From contig JAKSZT010054458.1 in assembly GCA_026826555.1 (NCBI GenBank), positions 1,902,425 through 1,966,424 of the forward strand: DNA of 64,000 nt. The letters are read 5' to 3'. This stretch comes from Tolypeutes matacus (Eukaryota > Chordata > Mammalia > Cingulata > Chlamyphoridae). Made by a program: the position numbers and the translations under genes. Positions 10,541 through 23,299 of the stretch are shown in pieces. The notes beneath the pieces were generated by a model. That model was not told the DNA's origin, did no database searches, and worked only from the letters and a program-made list of their open reading frames with translations. Position 1 is the first letter of the stretch. Every line of letters starts with the position of its first letter.

Positions 10541-11615
10541 TGTTAGTGCATTCTGATGTGAGGAAAATGAGAGTTGGCCAGGAAAGAGGTTGTGCTACTC
10601 CAGGAGATAGAGTAGTAATGGGGACAAGTGGCATGGTTGGAGGTGGGTAGGTGCAGTCTAGAATAGGTGAGGTAAATGTGCGTCCATTGTGGAGAGGAGA
10701 TGCAAGTCATGATACTGGGAAAGTGAGGACAGGTGGGTAGGAAGACAGGTACTCAGGGGAGACAATGGAAGCGGTGAAAAAGTGGAGAGGAAGATCAAGA
10801 ACTGTAAAGAAGGGAACTTTAAGACTGCAAATAAGAGTCTCTCTCTCTCTCTGTATGAAGAGGGTTAGTGTTAGACAGAAGTGGTGAGGGTGGTGGGTAG
10901 TGAAGATGATAAAATGTGATAGTCCATGGTCTACTCTGCGACGGGCATTGGATTCCCTGTTTATTTCATCTCTCTTCAACTTTTTCTCCCATATGTGTTG
11001 AGTGAAAAGAAAGTAAATTCTTTTTCATGTCTAGAGTGGAGTTGAATATTTTGAGAACTGCTTCTATCTGGGACATTTGTACCCAATATTTGAGGAGTTA
11101 TTTTACTTTTTATTGCATTATCAATTCCCAACTTGTTTGCTCATCCTCACTAGAGCTTGGGTCAAGACCCAGTCTCTGTTAGATTTTGACATTATTTTTC
11201 TTTCTTAAAGCTGCTGAGCTTTTCCAGGAATGTCTTAAGATTACAACTTTCTCATCCTGGACACTGTCTCCATGGGAAGCTTCCCAATCACCTTTGTTGT
11301 GCTGGAGGAGAAGGGAACTGGAAACTCTCAAAGAAAAGGGAATTGGATGATAGGACATGCTAGAAGGATGGGGAGAAAGGTAAGGGTGATTGGGGACATT
11401 GGGCTGTAAGGTAAAAGGAATTCAATAGGGCACAAGCAGAGGGTTGAGATGACAAAGTTTAGGTAGCTATTAGTTTTGGAAGGCGGTGGCATGCCTGGGA
11501 GATTTGCTGAGGAAATTACTTGTGAAGCATGGCGGAGGGGAAGCACTTGAGTGAACATATGAGCAGGACGGATGGATAAAGTGCACTGAAGGAAGACAGG
11601 AGGAAGAGACTAACC
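10541..11615. other. Purine-rich stretch, possibly degraded reverse L2
   Basis: The + strand is rich in 'gagg', 'gtgg' and 'aagg' words at 10560-10960 and 11320-11610, the texture of reverse L2 ORF DNA, but no landmark is clear enough to call. A short (tc)n run lies at 10835-10850. Frames here are low-complexity and unrecognised. Confidence 0.3.
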
Positions 11616-11617
11616 TT

Positions 11618-11835
11618 GACCAGGTACTCGCCATGTGGCAGTCGTTTTTAAGCACTCAACTTGTCATCTTATCTAATCTTTAGATGAATGGGAAAGCTGT
11701 TATATCCATTTCACACATGAGGAAAATTAGACTCATAAAATCAAGTGACTGACTTGTCTAGTGTTACACATCTGGAAATGTGGATTTCAGCTTATTCCAA
11801 GTCCCTTGTGTTTTCCTCTGCACCATGATGCTTTC
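11618..11835 (-). repeat. MIR SINE, reverse
   Basis: 'ccaggtactcgccatgtggc', 'cttatctaatctttagatga', 'ccatttcacacatgagg' and 'ctagtgttacacatctgga' follow the reverse MIR consensus. The right end, 'ccttgtgttttcctctgc', reaches the head of the element. Confidence 0.7.
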
Positions 11836-12850
11836 CAAAGAATAAAGAGGCTTTTGGAGGACTCCGAAATCTGACAAAGCCATAGGAGGTATATATGTTA
11901 ATAGGTAAGACATTCTGGGAAGACTGCATAAGAAAGCAGCAGAGAGGCATTGGGGGTTTTGTTACTTTTCCTTTCAGAGTCTGTTATTGACTGTACTCCT
12001 AAGTGAGATACCGGTTTCTTTTGGAATGAAAATGCCTACATCCTTGTATTATAGTAACAATATAACAGCCCTCTAAATAGGTGGCTAATACAATAACAAT
12101 GCATTGCACAAGTCTCTGCTTCTGTAGATTTGTATTGTAATATCCCTGCTAAGAATGAACTTTGCTTGAACTGCAAAGAGCAAGCTATTTGAGAAACAAA
12201 ATATATACTTTTTGGATATATTTCTTAAGAACAAACTTTCCTCCTTGCCAACTTGCTGTACCATGTAAGACTGAGAAAAGATAGTTTCATTGCTAGGGAT
12301 GATACTTGGCCTTAGGACAGACAGCGATTGAAAGAAGGTGTTATTCTGTGGAAACAGAAGACACTAGCTTGAAATATTTGAAACATATTAAATGTTTTGA
12401 CTTGCAGAGAGAAAACATCCATTTGTCATTTCTGAAAAAATCAAACATTGAAAAATTTAGCCTTGAGAGCTTTTTCTGATCTGATTAATTTTGCAGAAAA
12501 ACAGCATATTTTCCAAATCAGATTCTAATAATTTGGTACCATATGCTGTATCAGGAAAATAAATAAATTTACTTACTCAAAATAAAAGGCCCAAATTATA
12601 TATTTTTATCCTTTCCTTTTAAATCAACAGTTATAAAGTTAAGGAAACAAAAATTTTGAAAATGAGAAATTTGTATAATTAGTCAAATTAATAAGTACAA
12701 TTTGTCAAAAATGATTCTTTTAATCTTACATTTTAATCATTTAGCACAGAAAATATGTCCTGTAGTTTAGAACTTTAGTCATGCAAAGTTCTTTTACACG
12801 TCTATGTGAAAGGACAACCAAAAACTTATTACTGTTAAGTGATTTTAAGC
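11836..12850. other. Repeat-poor AT-rich sequence
   Basis: No repeat family, exon or motif of note was found in about 1 kb. It leads into the microsatellite. Confidence 0.4.
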
Positions 12851-12851
12851 T

Positions 12852-12906
12852 TATGTGTATGTGTGTGCGTGTGCATGTGTGTGTGTGTGTGTGTGTGTTG
12901 AGAGAC

Positions 12907-12937
<31 letters not shown>

Positions 12938-12939
12938 AA
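12852..12939 (+). repeat. Compound TG / GA microsatellite
   Basis: Interrupted TG repeats (12852-12898) are followed directly by GA-type repeats (12900-12939). An open frame through it only reads repeat dipeptides. Such alternating purine-pyrimidine DNA can adopt Z-form, which is known for (TG)n. Confidence 0.95.
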
Positions 12940-13169
12940 CCCTTTCTCTTTCCTCAACTCAAAGCATGGCAATTTTTTCCATTATGCATTTTGTGCAAAT
13001 CTAAATACCATCAGGGCTACAGTAAAACCAATTTTCTGTTTTTATTTCTTTTTAGATGAATGTTTGGCTCTTCCATTCATATATCTTTCTTATTTGTTTG
13101 TTTATATCTGTCAAATAATGTAAGGTATAGAAAAACAATACTTTATGCTTTTTGCAATTTTTCCTGGAT

Positions 13170-13720
13170 GCTGCCAGGTTCTATGAGAGTCCTGGTTTAT
13201 TAATGAACCTGACTTTTCCAGCATTTATCACAAATGTAAATGAACAGTCTGTGGTGTAGCCTGTTTTCGGGATTGCTCTGATGATCATGTTGCTATGGTG
13301 ATAACAGAGCATACAGGTTCATGAGACACTATTAGTAATGCAGCAGCTTGAAACTTAATCAGCACACTGCGACTTCTCCCCCATATTTCAATATCACTTC
13401 GGCAAATTGAATTCCAGGCAGTTGTCAGTCCAATGTATTCCCTGTGGTTTCTCCCCTGCAAAATTGCCTCTTTATTCTATACACTGATGATCATGGAGTA
13501 ATTGAAATCTGCAGCTGTTTGTCATGCTATTTATACAACTCTGCCTTGTAGCCAGCAACCTTTGTATGGTGTGCACTGCAGGTAACAATTAGATCTAGAA
13601 ATCTTTTCTTGGTTGAACAAGTGAATGATTGTTTTCCCAAAATACTACTGATTTGGGGTACTTTATGTGATACCTTGTTTTGTGGGGGAAAGTTCAGCCA
13701 AGGTTTAATCACAGCCTATT
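13170..13720. other. Repeat-free segment, candidate conserved noncoding element
   Basis: About 550 bases with no transposon words. Landmarks: 'gttgctatggtgataacaga', 'aggcagttgtcagtcc', 'cctctttattctatacac'. The 12-mer 'ctgatgatcatg' occurs twice (13278-13289 and 13484-13495), each with the palindromic core atgatcat. TAAT and TGAT cores are frequent. The function is inference. Confidence 0.33.
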
Positions 13721-14267
13721 ATGGCAGCATGATGGGGCTTTGCATTCTTTGCTTCCAATGATTGTGAGACAACTGAAGTATTGAGAAAAAGGGCTCACTC
13801 CTCAGGGAAGGTATCCCCCTGATTCCCCAACAATCTGCTCTCCAGCCGTGTCAGAGACTGGACTCTTCAGCTTCGAGCGCCCCTGAAACATTTGCAACAA
13901 TACATGTGAAAACACAATTCAGCGTAGAAAAGAAAGCCCACAATCTGGGCATGTGGCATGGCTCAGGCATGGAAGAATGCTTTCTCTTTAGGCTGCTTTG
14001 TAAGCGGGGAACTTAAGCCCTTTTGCTCTTTCCCAGTGAACTGTTCCATTATCAAGTCTTCCCACAGCCCTTTTTGGGTTGTTTTGAGGGTCATTACATG
14101 ATTTTTTTTTTCTGAATGTGAGCTCCAAGGGGATATAAATTGAGCTTTATTTGGAGCCCAGCAGGTAGAAAGAGTCCTTTCTCTTCTCCCTGTAATATGT
14201 GCCGGAATAAGTGGGAAGTGTTGCCTTCCTCCTCCCAGCTGAAGGTACATGCTTCAATTTTATGTGC
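13721..14267. other. Unassigned spacer
   Basis: Unique-looking sequence with a T-run at about 14102-14110. Four overlapping short frames across 13963-14403 are mutually shadowing and unrecognised. Confidence 0.4.
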
Positions 14268-14345
14268 TCCCACCACCAAAAAACAAACAAACAGCAACAC
14301 AAATAAAAAACAAACAACCCCCCCCAAAAAAACCCCAAAAACCTG
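14268..14345 (+). repeat. A/C-rich low-complexity tract
   Basis: Runs of 'aaacaaac', 'cccccccc' and 'aaaaaaacccc' with almost no G or T. It looks like slippage-prone simple sequence and may be the eroded tail of a retroposon. Confidence 0.85.
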
Positions 14346-17330
14346 GAATTATGGCATGAGATGGGAATGGAGGATTTCCTGTTCTAATAAAATAAAACAA
14401 TGAAATGACTGGAGAAGAGCCAGGCCTTTAGAAACACAGAAGGGTATGGCCTCTGATGCCCTGTGACTCCATCAATAATGCTCTCTGCCACATTTGGCCT
14501 TTTTCTGTCTTTGAGGACTGTAGTTACCTGCTTTGCAGTTAAGTCCCTTCCCTGCTGTGCGTACTCTTCTCTTCTCTTCCCTCCTGCCCCCACGCCTTCT
14601 TCTCTCTCTTGCTGTTGAGGCATTCAGATACTGACATTGTCTAGGAGTCTTTTGTACAGTTTAAAATCTATTGGAGGTCAGTCTTTGAACAATCTTTGAG
14701 TTGATGTTGTTGCTGTCTAATACCCACTGGGTAGAGAAAAGAAGAGGAAGTTGCTAGAGAGCTCTTAATGGAATAAATCAGAAACAAACAATGAATTGCA
14801 GGTCTAACATTGCATAGCCAATAGAGATAGGAGAGCTAAATTTTGCACTTTGTTTTGAAATATCAGTGTGTTTCACCCGCCCCCCTCCAAAATATGGAGA
14901 AAGATGTCCAGTAACTTGATGGAGTTTTTACTTAGTTAGCTATTGCCTTCTGGCTCTTATGTATGTAGTGTGATGTTGACCTCTCCACAACAGATGGCTT
15001 TATATGTTCATAGAAGAACTGGTGGTGACAAAGCTGCACTGTAGTGGCTATTGGTGGGTCGCTGGTAGCTGGTGATCTTGGGAATCTCTATTTAGCATCA
15101 CTTGGATGTGTCCTTACTTTATTTTCCTCAAAAGATTAATAGACATACTCCCCTCCTCAATCCCTATCAATAATACTTTAGTTCAAATGCCAATGTAATA
15201 AATTTCAAGGTCAGAGCAGTAACTAGGAAAGAGGGTGCCAAAATTTAGAGGATACCAATTTTAAAATAACGTTTTTAAAGGATTGTTACCTTTACACATT
15301 TACAACACATGCACTCCTGCAGCATTACAGAAACAACTGATCTTAATACCTACTTAGCAAGACTGATTGGTTAAAGCAGGAGGCTACCAGATGGTTCAGC
15401 ATGGTTAATAACGCTCATCCGAGCTGCATCGTGAATGAGAAATCATTGAAGGCAAATTTTAAGGATCCAGGTGGCAAAATCGCTGTCCTAGAGATAGTTT
15501 AAGATCGATTCTTTTAAAGTTTTGAAAATAAATGAACATTGAATTGCAAAGTAGAAGTACTCTTTTAAGTTACATACTTCGTTATTCAGTTATAAAGGCC
15601 CTCTTGTAACTTGATTTGCCATAAACAAATTCAAGTTGTTTAAAAATGTCCTGTCACAGGGTCTGGGCATTTGTGTGTGTGTGTGTTAGAACTATCTGTT
15701 ATGACCAAAACTATATGCTGATGATATGAGGCAGTCTGTAGGATTCTCATCTTAAATCGGTGAGGGTTTTGCTTTGATGATCCCAGGTAATTGTTTTCAT
15801 ACCAGAGAAAGGGTGATGACTAAGTCAACTTAAAAGTGGCTCCCCAAACTTGAGACTTTCCTAGGTTCCATTCTGAGATGGTTCTCCAGGAACTCTTGGA
15901 TGAATTGGGACTCTTTAGACCACTCTTTGCAATTCTTAGATGAAATTCCAAGGTCCTTTTCTTTTAGTAACTGACCAGAGCAGGAGCAAATAAACAGGTG
16001 CCCACCTTGGATCACATGTTTATTCAATTGATTTAAGCTTTTCAGCATGGACCTTAAAATCATTCTCAAGTGCTTCATGGACATGCACCAAAACATTGCC
16101 TGGCCAAATCAGCCTGTGGGTTTTACTTTACCTGTGGGCCCAAATCCATTTCTCTGAGCCTCAGCTCCTTCCATCAAAGTGGGACTTGCCCCATCAGAGT
16201 TTCCCACATTAGGAATTGCACAAACACATCCAATATTCTCTTCTGTCTCCAGACCATGGAGCCTTTGGGAGTCTTACCATGGTAGCTGCTAACATGTACT
16301 CACTTTTTGTGCCAAGAGTCCTGTCTCTGGATGATCCCAAAGTTCTGGGCCTCAGAGGCAGAGAGGAGCTGGGCTTCATGCAGAAGTGAGGAGAATTACA
16401 TTCTTTCCAGCTCTCAGCAATATTTGGTCCCCTAGGCATGGAGACATTTTATTCATGGAAAATCTAATTGTATATTGCCACAACTTTTGAGAGTTTATTA
16501 TGCATTGAATTGGTTTTTTTTTGGTCTTACAAATGCTTTCATGACTTGTTCATCAGCACCAGTCCTTCAGGTCCTCACTAAGCCTTCTCATGAAAGACCT
16601 CAGCCCACAGGTGTTCAGAGCTGGTCCAAGCCACCAGCTGGGGAGTTTTCAACAGTCCATCTCCATCTCCTAAATAGTTTCCTTATCCCCAAACAATGTT
16701 TTCTTCTTTTAAAGATTACATTTCATGCTACTCCAGGTATTTTTGTCTCCTTGGAATCACAGTAACTTATTTATCTCAAGTCCAGAATAGGTGCTTTGCT
16801 TTATAATTTGCACAATGAAAGTGCCTTGTAGGGTGACTGGTTTTTCCTAAGAACTGTCTGCTCCAAACATAAATTCAATCTTCTTGCAAAACAGAGATAT
16901 GCTTGAACCTTTGATTGGAAGTTTTCCTTTGTGTCTTCTCTATCAAAGACACAAAGACCTTAGAGCCAAATTTAAGACACAGCTTGACTCTCAGAAATCT
17001 GTGCTTCTCCATCCTTCAGCAGTATCTGCTAGAATCTTGCATCTACCTCAGAATGGGATCTCAGTATTGAGATGTAGGAAGATCCAGGTATCTGTCTTTC
17101 TGCATGTGTTTGTATTTGTATATTTTCCCAGGTAAATCAGGGACAATGCCTTCATCTGGGCAAGTGCAGCTGATTCTGTATTCACAGCAGCACAAACGAG
17201 AGCAGGGTATACATACTGGTCACTCAGATTTAAAAAAGTAGACTGACAATCCCAACCTATAATCCAGGGGCATTTGATTTCAGATTTGTCACCCAGGTGC
17301 AAAGCTTGGCCTTGTATAACATTACCACCA
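14346..17330. other. Repeat-poor stretch, about 3 kb
   Basis: No confident repeat or exon. Items seen: a CT-rich patch at about 14566-14612, a short (tg)n at 15672-15686, and a block at 15395-15480 ('taacgctcatccgagctgc') with retained CpGs. The part at 16070-16450 has gene-like base balance but no splice-bounded frame. Confidence 0.35.
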
Positions 17331-17334
17331 TTCT

Positions 17335-18160
17335 TTCATTCATGCATGCATGGATGGATTAATTGAACACATTTATTGTATTATGTACCAGGGACCAGTG
17401 AGGACTACCAAAAGCAAAATAAACAAAAATCCTTGACCTCATGGCGCTTGCAGTCTGATCAAAGGAGACAGACAGTGAAAAGGGTAAGTAAATAAATTAC
17501 AAAGTATGCCATATAATGATAAGCACTAAGGAAATATGTAGTAGTGTTGGAAGTGGGTTGCAATTTTAAAAGGGTGATCAGGGAATGCTCCACTGAGAAG
17601 ATGATACCTGAGTAAAGATCTGAAGGAGGGAAGCCATAGAATTCTCTGAGGGAAGATTCCAGACAGAAGAACAGCAAGTGTGAAGGCTCTCATGTAGAGT
17701 GTGGTTGGCATGTGACTAGTGCAGGTAAGCATGTGAGAAACCAGTGGGAGAGGCAGCCTGGAAGCTAACTCTGGAACGAGGTTGTGGGAGAGCTTCCTGT
17801 AGGACCTCTCGTTTTCCTGTGAGTGAAATGGGAAGCAATGGGAAAAATGGAGCTGCATTTCCTGAGATGGGGGACTGCAGGCCAAGCAGTTTGGGACCAA
17901 CAGGTAGTGACCTGGAGTTTCTCTTTGGCAATGTTAAGTGTAGGGTGCCTGTTAGACCCCCAACTAGAGCTGCCAAACAGGCAGTTGTATACACATATCT
18001 GGAGTTCAAGGGGGACCTGGGCTGGAGACATAAAGTGAGAGTCATCAGTGTAATTAGTGTTTATAGCCATGAGGTCAGATGAGGTTCACAGGGGCAACAT
18101 CAAGGCCCCTGTGAAGACACATTTGATGAATTTAAGGAGAGAAGAGCAGCATGGGTGTGT
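17335..18160 (-). repeat. L2 LINE, 3' end and ORF2 end, reverse
   Basis: The left end shows the reverse tail ('attcatgcatgcatgg', 'aaaatccttgacctcatgg', 'gcttgcagtctgat'). On the minus strand, codons at 17571-17627 read SFRSLLRYHLLSGAFPDHP, close to the end of L2 ORF2 (SFRSLLKCHLLREAFPDHP in my memory). Further right, 'gggctggagacataaagtga' matches the ADD-region side of the L2 reverse transcriptase. All long reverse frames here are pieces of this dead element. Confidence 0.85.
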
Positions 18161-19664
18161 GCTTTTCTTCAGCTCTGTTCACCTGTTGGCTCATGGGCCC
18201 AGACTACATGGCATTGGATATAACCAGGGTCAGAGGTTTGCCTGAACAATATGACAAAGCAAGAGAGGCAAGGGAGTAGAGAGTGTGCAAGGAAGTGATT
18301 ATTGCAAGAGTTCATGGAATCATCTGGTATGGAAGCTTTTGAGGATATAAAAAGATGGGAAAAGGTGGTAGGATCAATGGCTTATAATGTCCTGGTTGGG
18401 TAGAAGAAGTATAAGAGCCAGGGTCTTCAAAGGAATGAGTTGGAAAGATAGGAGGGGAAATTTGAGGATTAGGGTGCTTTGACTGGGTTATTTGTAATGA
18501 CAGAGTGTATGGGTATTGTTCCTTACGTGGTGGGCTGTAACTCATTTCAATGCTGTGTAATCAGCTTAGTAGGTCATGACTAGCATTTTAAAAATGAAAT
18601 AGGATAAAATGGAAAGTAATAGAGTACATCGCACATAATAAAGTGTCATTTTGTGAAATGTTTGTTTCAGTTATATTTGTGTGTGTATAATATTCATTTA
18701 CAGTATATACTTACAGGGGCAGTTTGTACTGGATAACAATGTAAAATATACTTCTTAATTCAAGGCAACCTCAAGAAGTTTGGAAAACATTGTGGGGTTT
18801 ATTCATGAGAGAGGGATTGAGTTTGGGTGGGGTTTAAGGTCATGGAGGTGTCTGTGTGTCCTAAAAATATATAAAAAAACAAAAACAGCCAATGCAGAGA
18901 CATCACAGCCACCTTTGTGCAGTAAAAGTTAATACCTCAGCTTTTCCAAATCAAACAATGGCACACTTATGAGAGACTCTATTGTTAAATTTTCAGGTCT
19001 CCTTCAAAACTAAATGTTTTTTTTAATGTCATTCTTTTCTTTCTCTGTCTCTCACAAGTATTGATTCCTTTGAAATTCAAATTAAAAGGTAGCCCTTTAT
19101 ATTGACCCTTTTATTATTTGTATATATAGCCTTACCTGATTTCCTTCACGTTAAACCAAATCAAATTTCCTTTATTTCCCAGTTTGTGTATTTACTTTCA
19201 TGGCCTAGATAACATTCTCTATAAAATGCATGAACTTTCTTAATTAAAAATAGTGTGCTTCCAGATAGCTCAGTTTCATGGCAAAACTTAATGACATCAT
19301 TAAAATGATACCCCTCCTCCCCCAAATAGGCAGGTCTTACATTAAGCAGATTATGTTCTAAACATCCAATTTTTAATGACAATTATTTGAAATGAAGAAC
19401 CATTTCCCCATTAAAAGTGTTCTAATTGGATGGTGGCTTTCCAAAGCAAGTCACAGAATCCAATGAACCTGTAATATAGGTGAAACATACACTGCCTAGA
19501 ACCTAATCCCTCGTAATTATTTCCGAGTCCCTCTGACTCCCAGGAGGTAGGAAGTAGGGGTGGTGGCAGAGTTGTTCCTAAGCCAGGCGAAGCCTCTGCT
19601 AGGCCAGTGGGCAGCTGGGAAGCCACAGGAGGCTACTAGCTGGCAGAAACGAGGGCTGGGTCTA
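18161..19664. other. Unassigned, partly repeat-like
   Basis: A purine-rich part (18230-18540) may be more degraded L2. 'cttagtaggtcatgactagc' and 'attttaaaaatgaaatagg' at 18565-18602 resemble a dispersed repeat I cannot name. 18900-19660 looks single-copy. Confidence 0.3.
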
Positions 19665-20107
19665 TATTGGTTTCCTATTGCTGCTGTTACAAATTACCAC
19701 AAATTTAGTAGCTTAAAGCAACGTGCACATTTATTATCTTATAGTTTCAGAGAGGATACCAGAAGTCTGAGTCAGTTTCACCAGGTTAAAGTATTGGTAG
19801 GGCAGAAGGTGTTTTCTTGCCTTTTCCAGCTCCTAGAGGCCACCCTGTCTTCCTTGGCTCGTGGTCCCTCTTCTTTCATCTTCAATGTGCATCACTCCAA
19901 TCCCTGCTTCCATATCACACTACCTTTTGTCTTACAAGGACCCTGTGAGTACATTGGGCTTGAATAATCCAGTATACTCTCCCCATCTCAAGATTTTTAG
20001 CTTAACCATATCTGCAAAGTTCCCTTTGCCATGGAAAGTAACGTATTTGCAGATGATGGGTGTCAGGACACGGAGATTTTTGGGGCTCCATCGTTCTGCC
20101 TACTACA
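19665..20107 (-). mobile_element. MLT1-type (ERVL-MaLR) solo LTR, reverse
   Basis: On + it begins 'tattggtttcctattgctgc' and 'ttacaaattaccacaaattt' and ends 'tctgcctactaca', the reverse of a TGT...ATA MaLR LTR. The reverse polyadenylation signal (tttatt) is at 19730-19735, about 70 bases from the 3' edge. Internal words such as 'ttccttggctcgtggtcc' and 'aaggaccctgtgagtacatt' fit. About 440 bases is normal for this LTR class, and no internal retroviral part is present. The forward frames of 135 and 115 codons run through LTR DNA. Confidence 0.8.
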
Positions 20108-22024
20108 GGGGCTGCAATGGCCCATGTGTTGTCTCAGGGCTGACAGAGGTGCAACTTGTTTGGATGAACGTAGAGCTCCTAAATCAACTAAATCATGGCT
20201 GCTTCTAGTTTAAAGGACATACTTACACTGGGTAGAAATACACAAAAAAGAGAGTTTATCTTTAGATGAATTATCTTTACAATCTACAAAATTTTTATTT
20301 GAAGTTTGACCTAAAAGCTTTCTTTCTTCCTCTAGGGCTCTAGCAATACCCATCATCAAGGTCAACTACAATGTTAGGAAAAGAAGAGGAAGTCTTCAGC
20401 AGAGACTTAGCCAAAGAGTGGGGCCTATTATGTAACACGTGGTGAACTAAAGAACGAGGTGAGCAAACTCTATTGATTGTGAGCCAAAGTCAACCCTCAG
20501 CACACAGCTCCTACGCAGGACACGGGAGAATATGGGTGGCTGACAGCAGGAATGAGCTTCAAAGCAAATTGCTTACTTTACAAAAGTTCTTTTCTTTCCG
20601 AGCTTACTTCAGTGCAGACTTATCTCCTGAACAATTAAATTTTGAGAAGTATTTCCATTTTTGGATGCACTCTGGAGATATGATCATTATCAACAGCAAA
20701 TTTTGAGACCAGAAAACACCAAAGTAGGGGAATGGGGGATTAGCATTAAGGCAGCTTTTATTTTTCCTTGATTTCTTAGAGAACTGTTCTTTCATGTAAG
20801 AGGACCGCTGATGTCCTATTATTATTATTTTTTGTTGTTGTTCTTTAACAGGTATAATATTAAAATCAGGAGTATAACCAACAGGTTAACATCACATCAT
20901 TGTTTTTAGCAAGTTTTTTTTTCTAAAGTTGAATATGACTAAGAAAAAAATTAAAACAGTAAAAAGTGGTATGTAAAGAAAAGTCACTCTCATACCCACA
21001 ACACTTATTTTTGTTTTATCTTCATAAGAAACCTGACACTGTGTCCTTTAATATTGCCTTCATTTATGAAGTTACCACTCCTGGTTCCTTGTTAGTAGGA
21101 CAAATTTGATGAGTTGCTTTTCTAAAAGAAGAAAATGGCTTGCTGATGCCTAGACTCTTTTACCTTTGGTGGCCAACACCAAGAGTTTGAAAGGTGGTGG
21201 GTGATGGTCCGGGTGAGAAGCAGAATCCATGCAACTAAGAGCAATGAACCATACCCAGAAAGTCAGGAGGAACCATATTTAAAAAAATACCCACAGGATT
21301 TAAATTAGAATGGAAGAATTATCTAGAATATGAGATTTATTTTCTTGCTAGAAGAAGGAAAAATTGGCTTGAAAGGTTATCCTTGGCTGGATGGGAACTA
21401 GCCCACATACCCAGATAGTCCTCTTTAAAATGCCACCTGTGGACTATAGTCCTCCTGGGAAAACTACCAACACCAAGGCAGGGTCAAGCCTGCTCAAGAA
21501 ATACTTAATCACACAAATTATTGCCATGCAGCCCTATAATCCAGTTTGTAGTTTAAAACATTGGAACTTGCTAAGGGTTTTTTGCTCTTGCAGTGCAGAT
21601 CCTAATGAAAAGATATTATAAAAGGTTATTGCTCCAAGGTCTATGAATGTCCTGTCGATTGAGAAGGAAGAAAATGCAAGTAGACATTATAAAAGATTAC
21701 TTTCTATGCTGCTAATGATCACTTTTGGTTTCAGTTTTTCCTGAATGTTCAGGAAAGAAAGAGAGCTCACAGGAAAGGAATTTATTGCAAGAGAATAATT
21801 GCCTAGTACATTACATAGCACAGTAGGGTTATAATGAGTATGAGAAAGTACAATACTAACCAACTCTTAGAGTTACAGTAATAGTTTGATTCAACTCCCT
21901 TATACAGAATGCTGAGCAACCAGATAGTTTTGCCTGAAGTACCGGGCTACAATTGTTTTGAAAGTTTCTTGGGGGAAATGCAATTAGTGACAAGATTTAA
22001 TAAAGCCAGAGCAACTGAATGTGA
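20108..22024. other. Repeat-poor spacer
   Basis: No recognisable family or exon over 1.9 kb. Small att/gtt simple runs lie near 20817-20845. Confidence 0.35.
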
Positions 22025-22290
22025 TGAGCCCCTATTTTTTTGTTCTTCCTATGTAATGTAAGAAAATAGCAAGAAAACAATTACATTATAACTAAATGAA
22101 TTAAACAAAGCTCCAAAACATAAATTAGAATTTAACTATGCCATTAAAAACTAATTTAATTTGCAAGCCATCATTACTAGATAATAAAGACCCATTGCAA
22201 AATGTACAACAATATCTTGTGAACATGTGGGAAAAAAACAAGTAATAAATCTCATTGAGCGGATGAGTTTCTGTTATATTAACAGATAAA
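22025..22290. other. AT-rich repeat-free segment, candidate conserved noncoding element
   Basis: Dense in homeodomain-type cores: 'aacaattacattataacta', 'taaaaactaatttaatttgc' and 'agccatcattactagataat'. No transposon words. AT-rich deeply conserved elements look like this, but so does ordinary AT-rich DNA. Confidence 0.27.
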
Positions 22291-22936
22291 AATGCTGAGT
22301 GGATGTTTCAGTATATAATGAAAACTGGTAAGTAGTGGAACAATTGGTTTGCTTAATTTTTTGTTTGTTTGTTTTGGTCATAAATGATTTTATAGTTTAA
22401 GGGAGGCTTCAGGGAAAGTCAGGGAGCACACACAGTGTGTGGACTTGGTGCAGTAAAGCTGCTCTCAGACCAAGACAAACAAAAGACATTTACATATTTT
22501 GTCTATTAACATATGAATTATAGTATAATCTATTTCATTCGAGTGCAAACAGTATCTTGTTTTAGCTATTTGAAAGTCTGATGGCAAAAGCAGCATTTTC
22601 TTTATAGTGCCTCTAATTAAATTGTACTGGAAATAGCAAGGCATAGATTTTAAAAATGCAGGAGATATGGATTACAAAAATCTGTTTAGTTCTAAGGTTG
22701 TATTTTCAAACTTACTAAGAAAATACTATTAACATTTACTTATTTGATTAGAATTCAATTCAAATGAGTTTCAGCAACTTCGTTTCATTGGAAACGAGCT
22801 TTAAGTGTATGTTTTCTAATAAAATAGCTAATGATAAAGTAATTTTTCCCCTAACTTTACAGTTAACTGCTGGCAGAGCTGAGAATCTGAGCCTGCAGGT
22901 AGTCCAGTACCCTCCTACTTGACAGTCATCATGGAG
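22291..22936. other. Unassigned spacer
   Basis: Contains a (tttg)n patch at about 22360-22375 and a small self-complementary word, 'cacacagtgtgtg', near 22430. No gene or repeat family recognised. Confidence 0.35.
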
Positions 22937-22941
22937 TACTG

Positions 22942-22955
22942 CCAGAAGATGGCAG
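22942..22955 (+). promoter_or_regulatory. CTCF-like core motif
   Basis: CCAGAAGATGGCAG fits every constrained position of the CTCF core (CCA, S, N, AG, R, K, GGC, R, S). The site sits inside a perfect 8-bp dyad (22937-22944 and 22950-22957, 5-base spacer). A motif match alone does not show binding. Confidence 0.4.
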
Positions 22956-22957
22956 TA

Positions 22958-23299
22958 TAACTCCGCTCTTCCAGTCCAGCCTGCACCAGCATTTAAAATT
23001 ATTATAACAATTTTTTGTGGTATCACAGCATTAATATAAGGTGGAGATGAAAACTTATGTATTCCACAACCTCACCACATTGTATCTTCCATCTGAAGCT
23101 GTGCGATGACAGTGTGCACTGATCTCCTCCCAAGAACCCGATTGGCTCATCCACATCATTATGCTCCCACATAGATTGTCATGAAAGGTCAGATGCTAAG
23201 TTTTTGAAGGAATGGCTTTATTAATTTACTTGGTGATTTGATACAGTGGTACATGCTCATTTAATGTTTTACATTCCGTCCTGGAGTCTTCACCTTAAA
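22958..23299. other. Unassigned spacer
   Basis: No repeat family or gene recognised between the CTCF-like motif and the next L2. Confidence 0.35.

Noticed and set aside
17526..18082. Cluster of 101-124 codon frames on both strands
   Set aside because: They overlap one another and lie in a dead L2. The only protein resemblance is to the L2 ORF2 end.
19560..20213. 135- and 115-codon forward frames
   Set aside because: Read through a reverse MLT1-type LTR.
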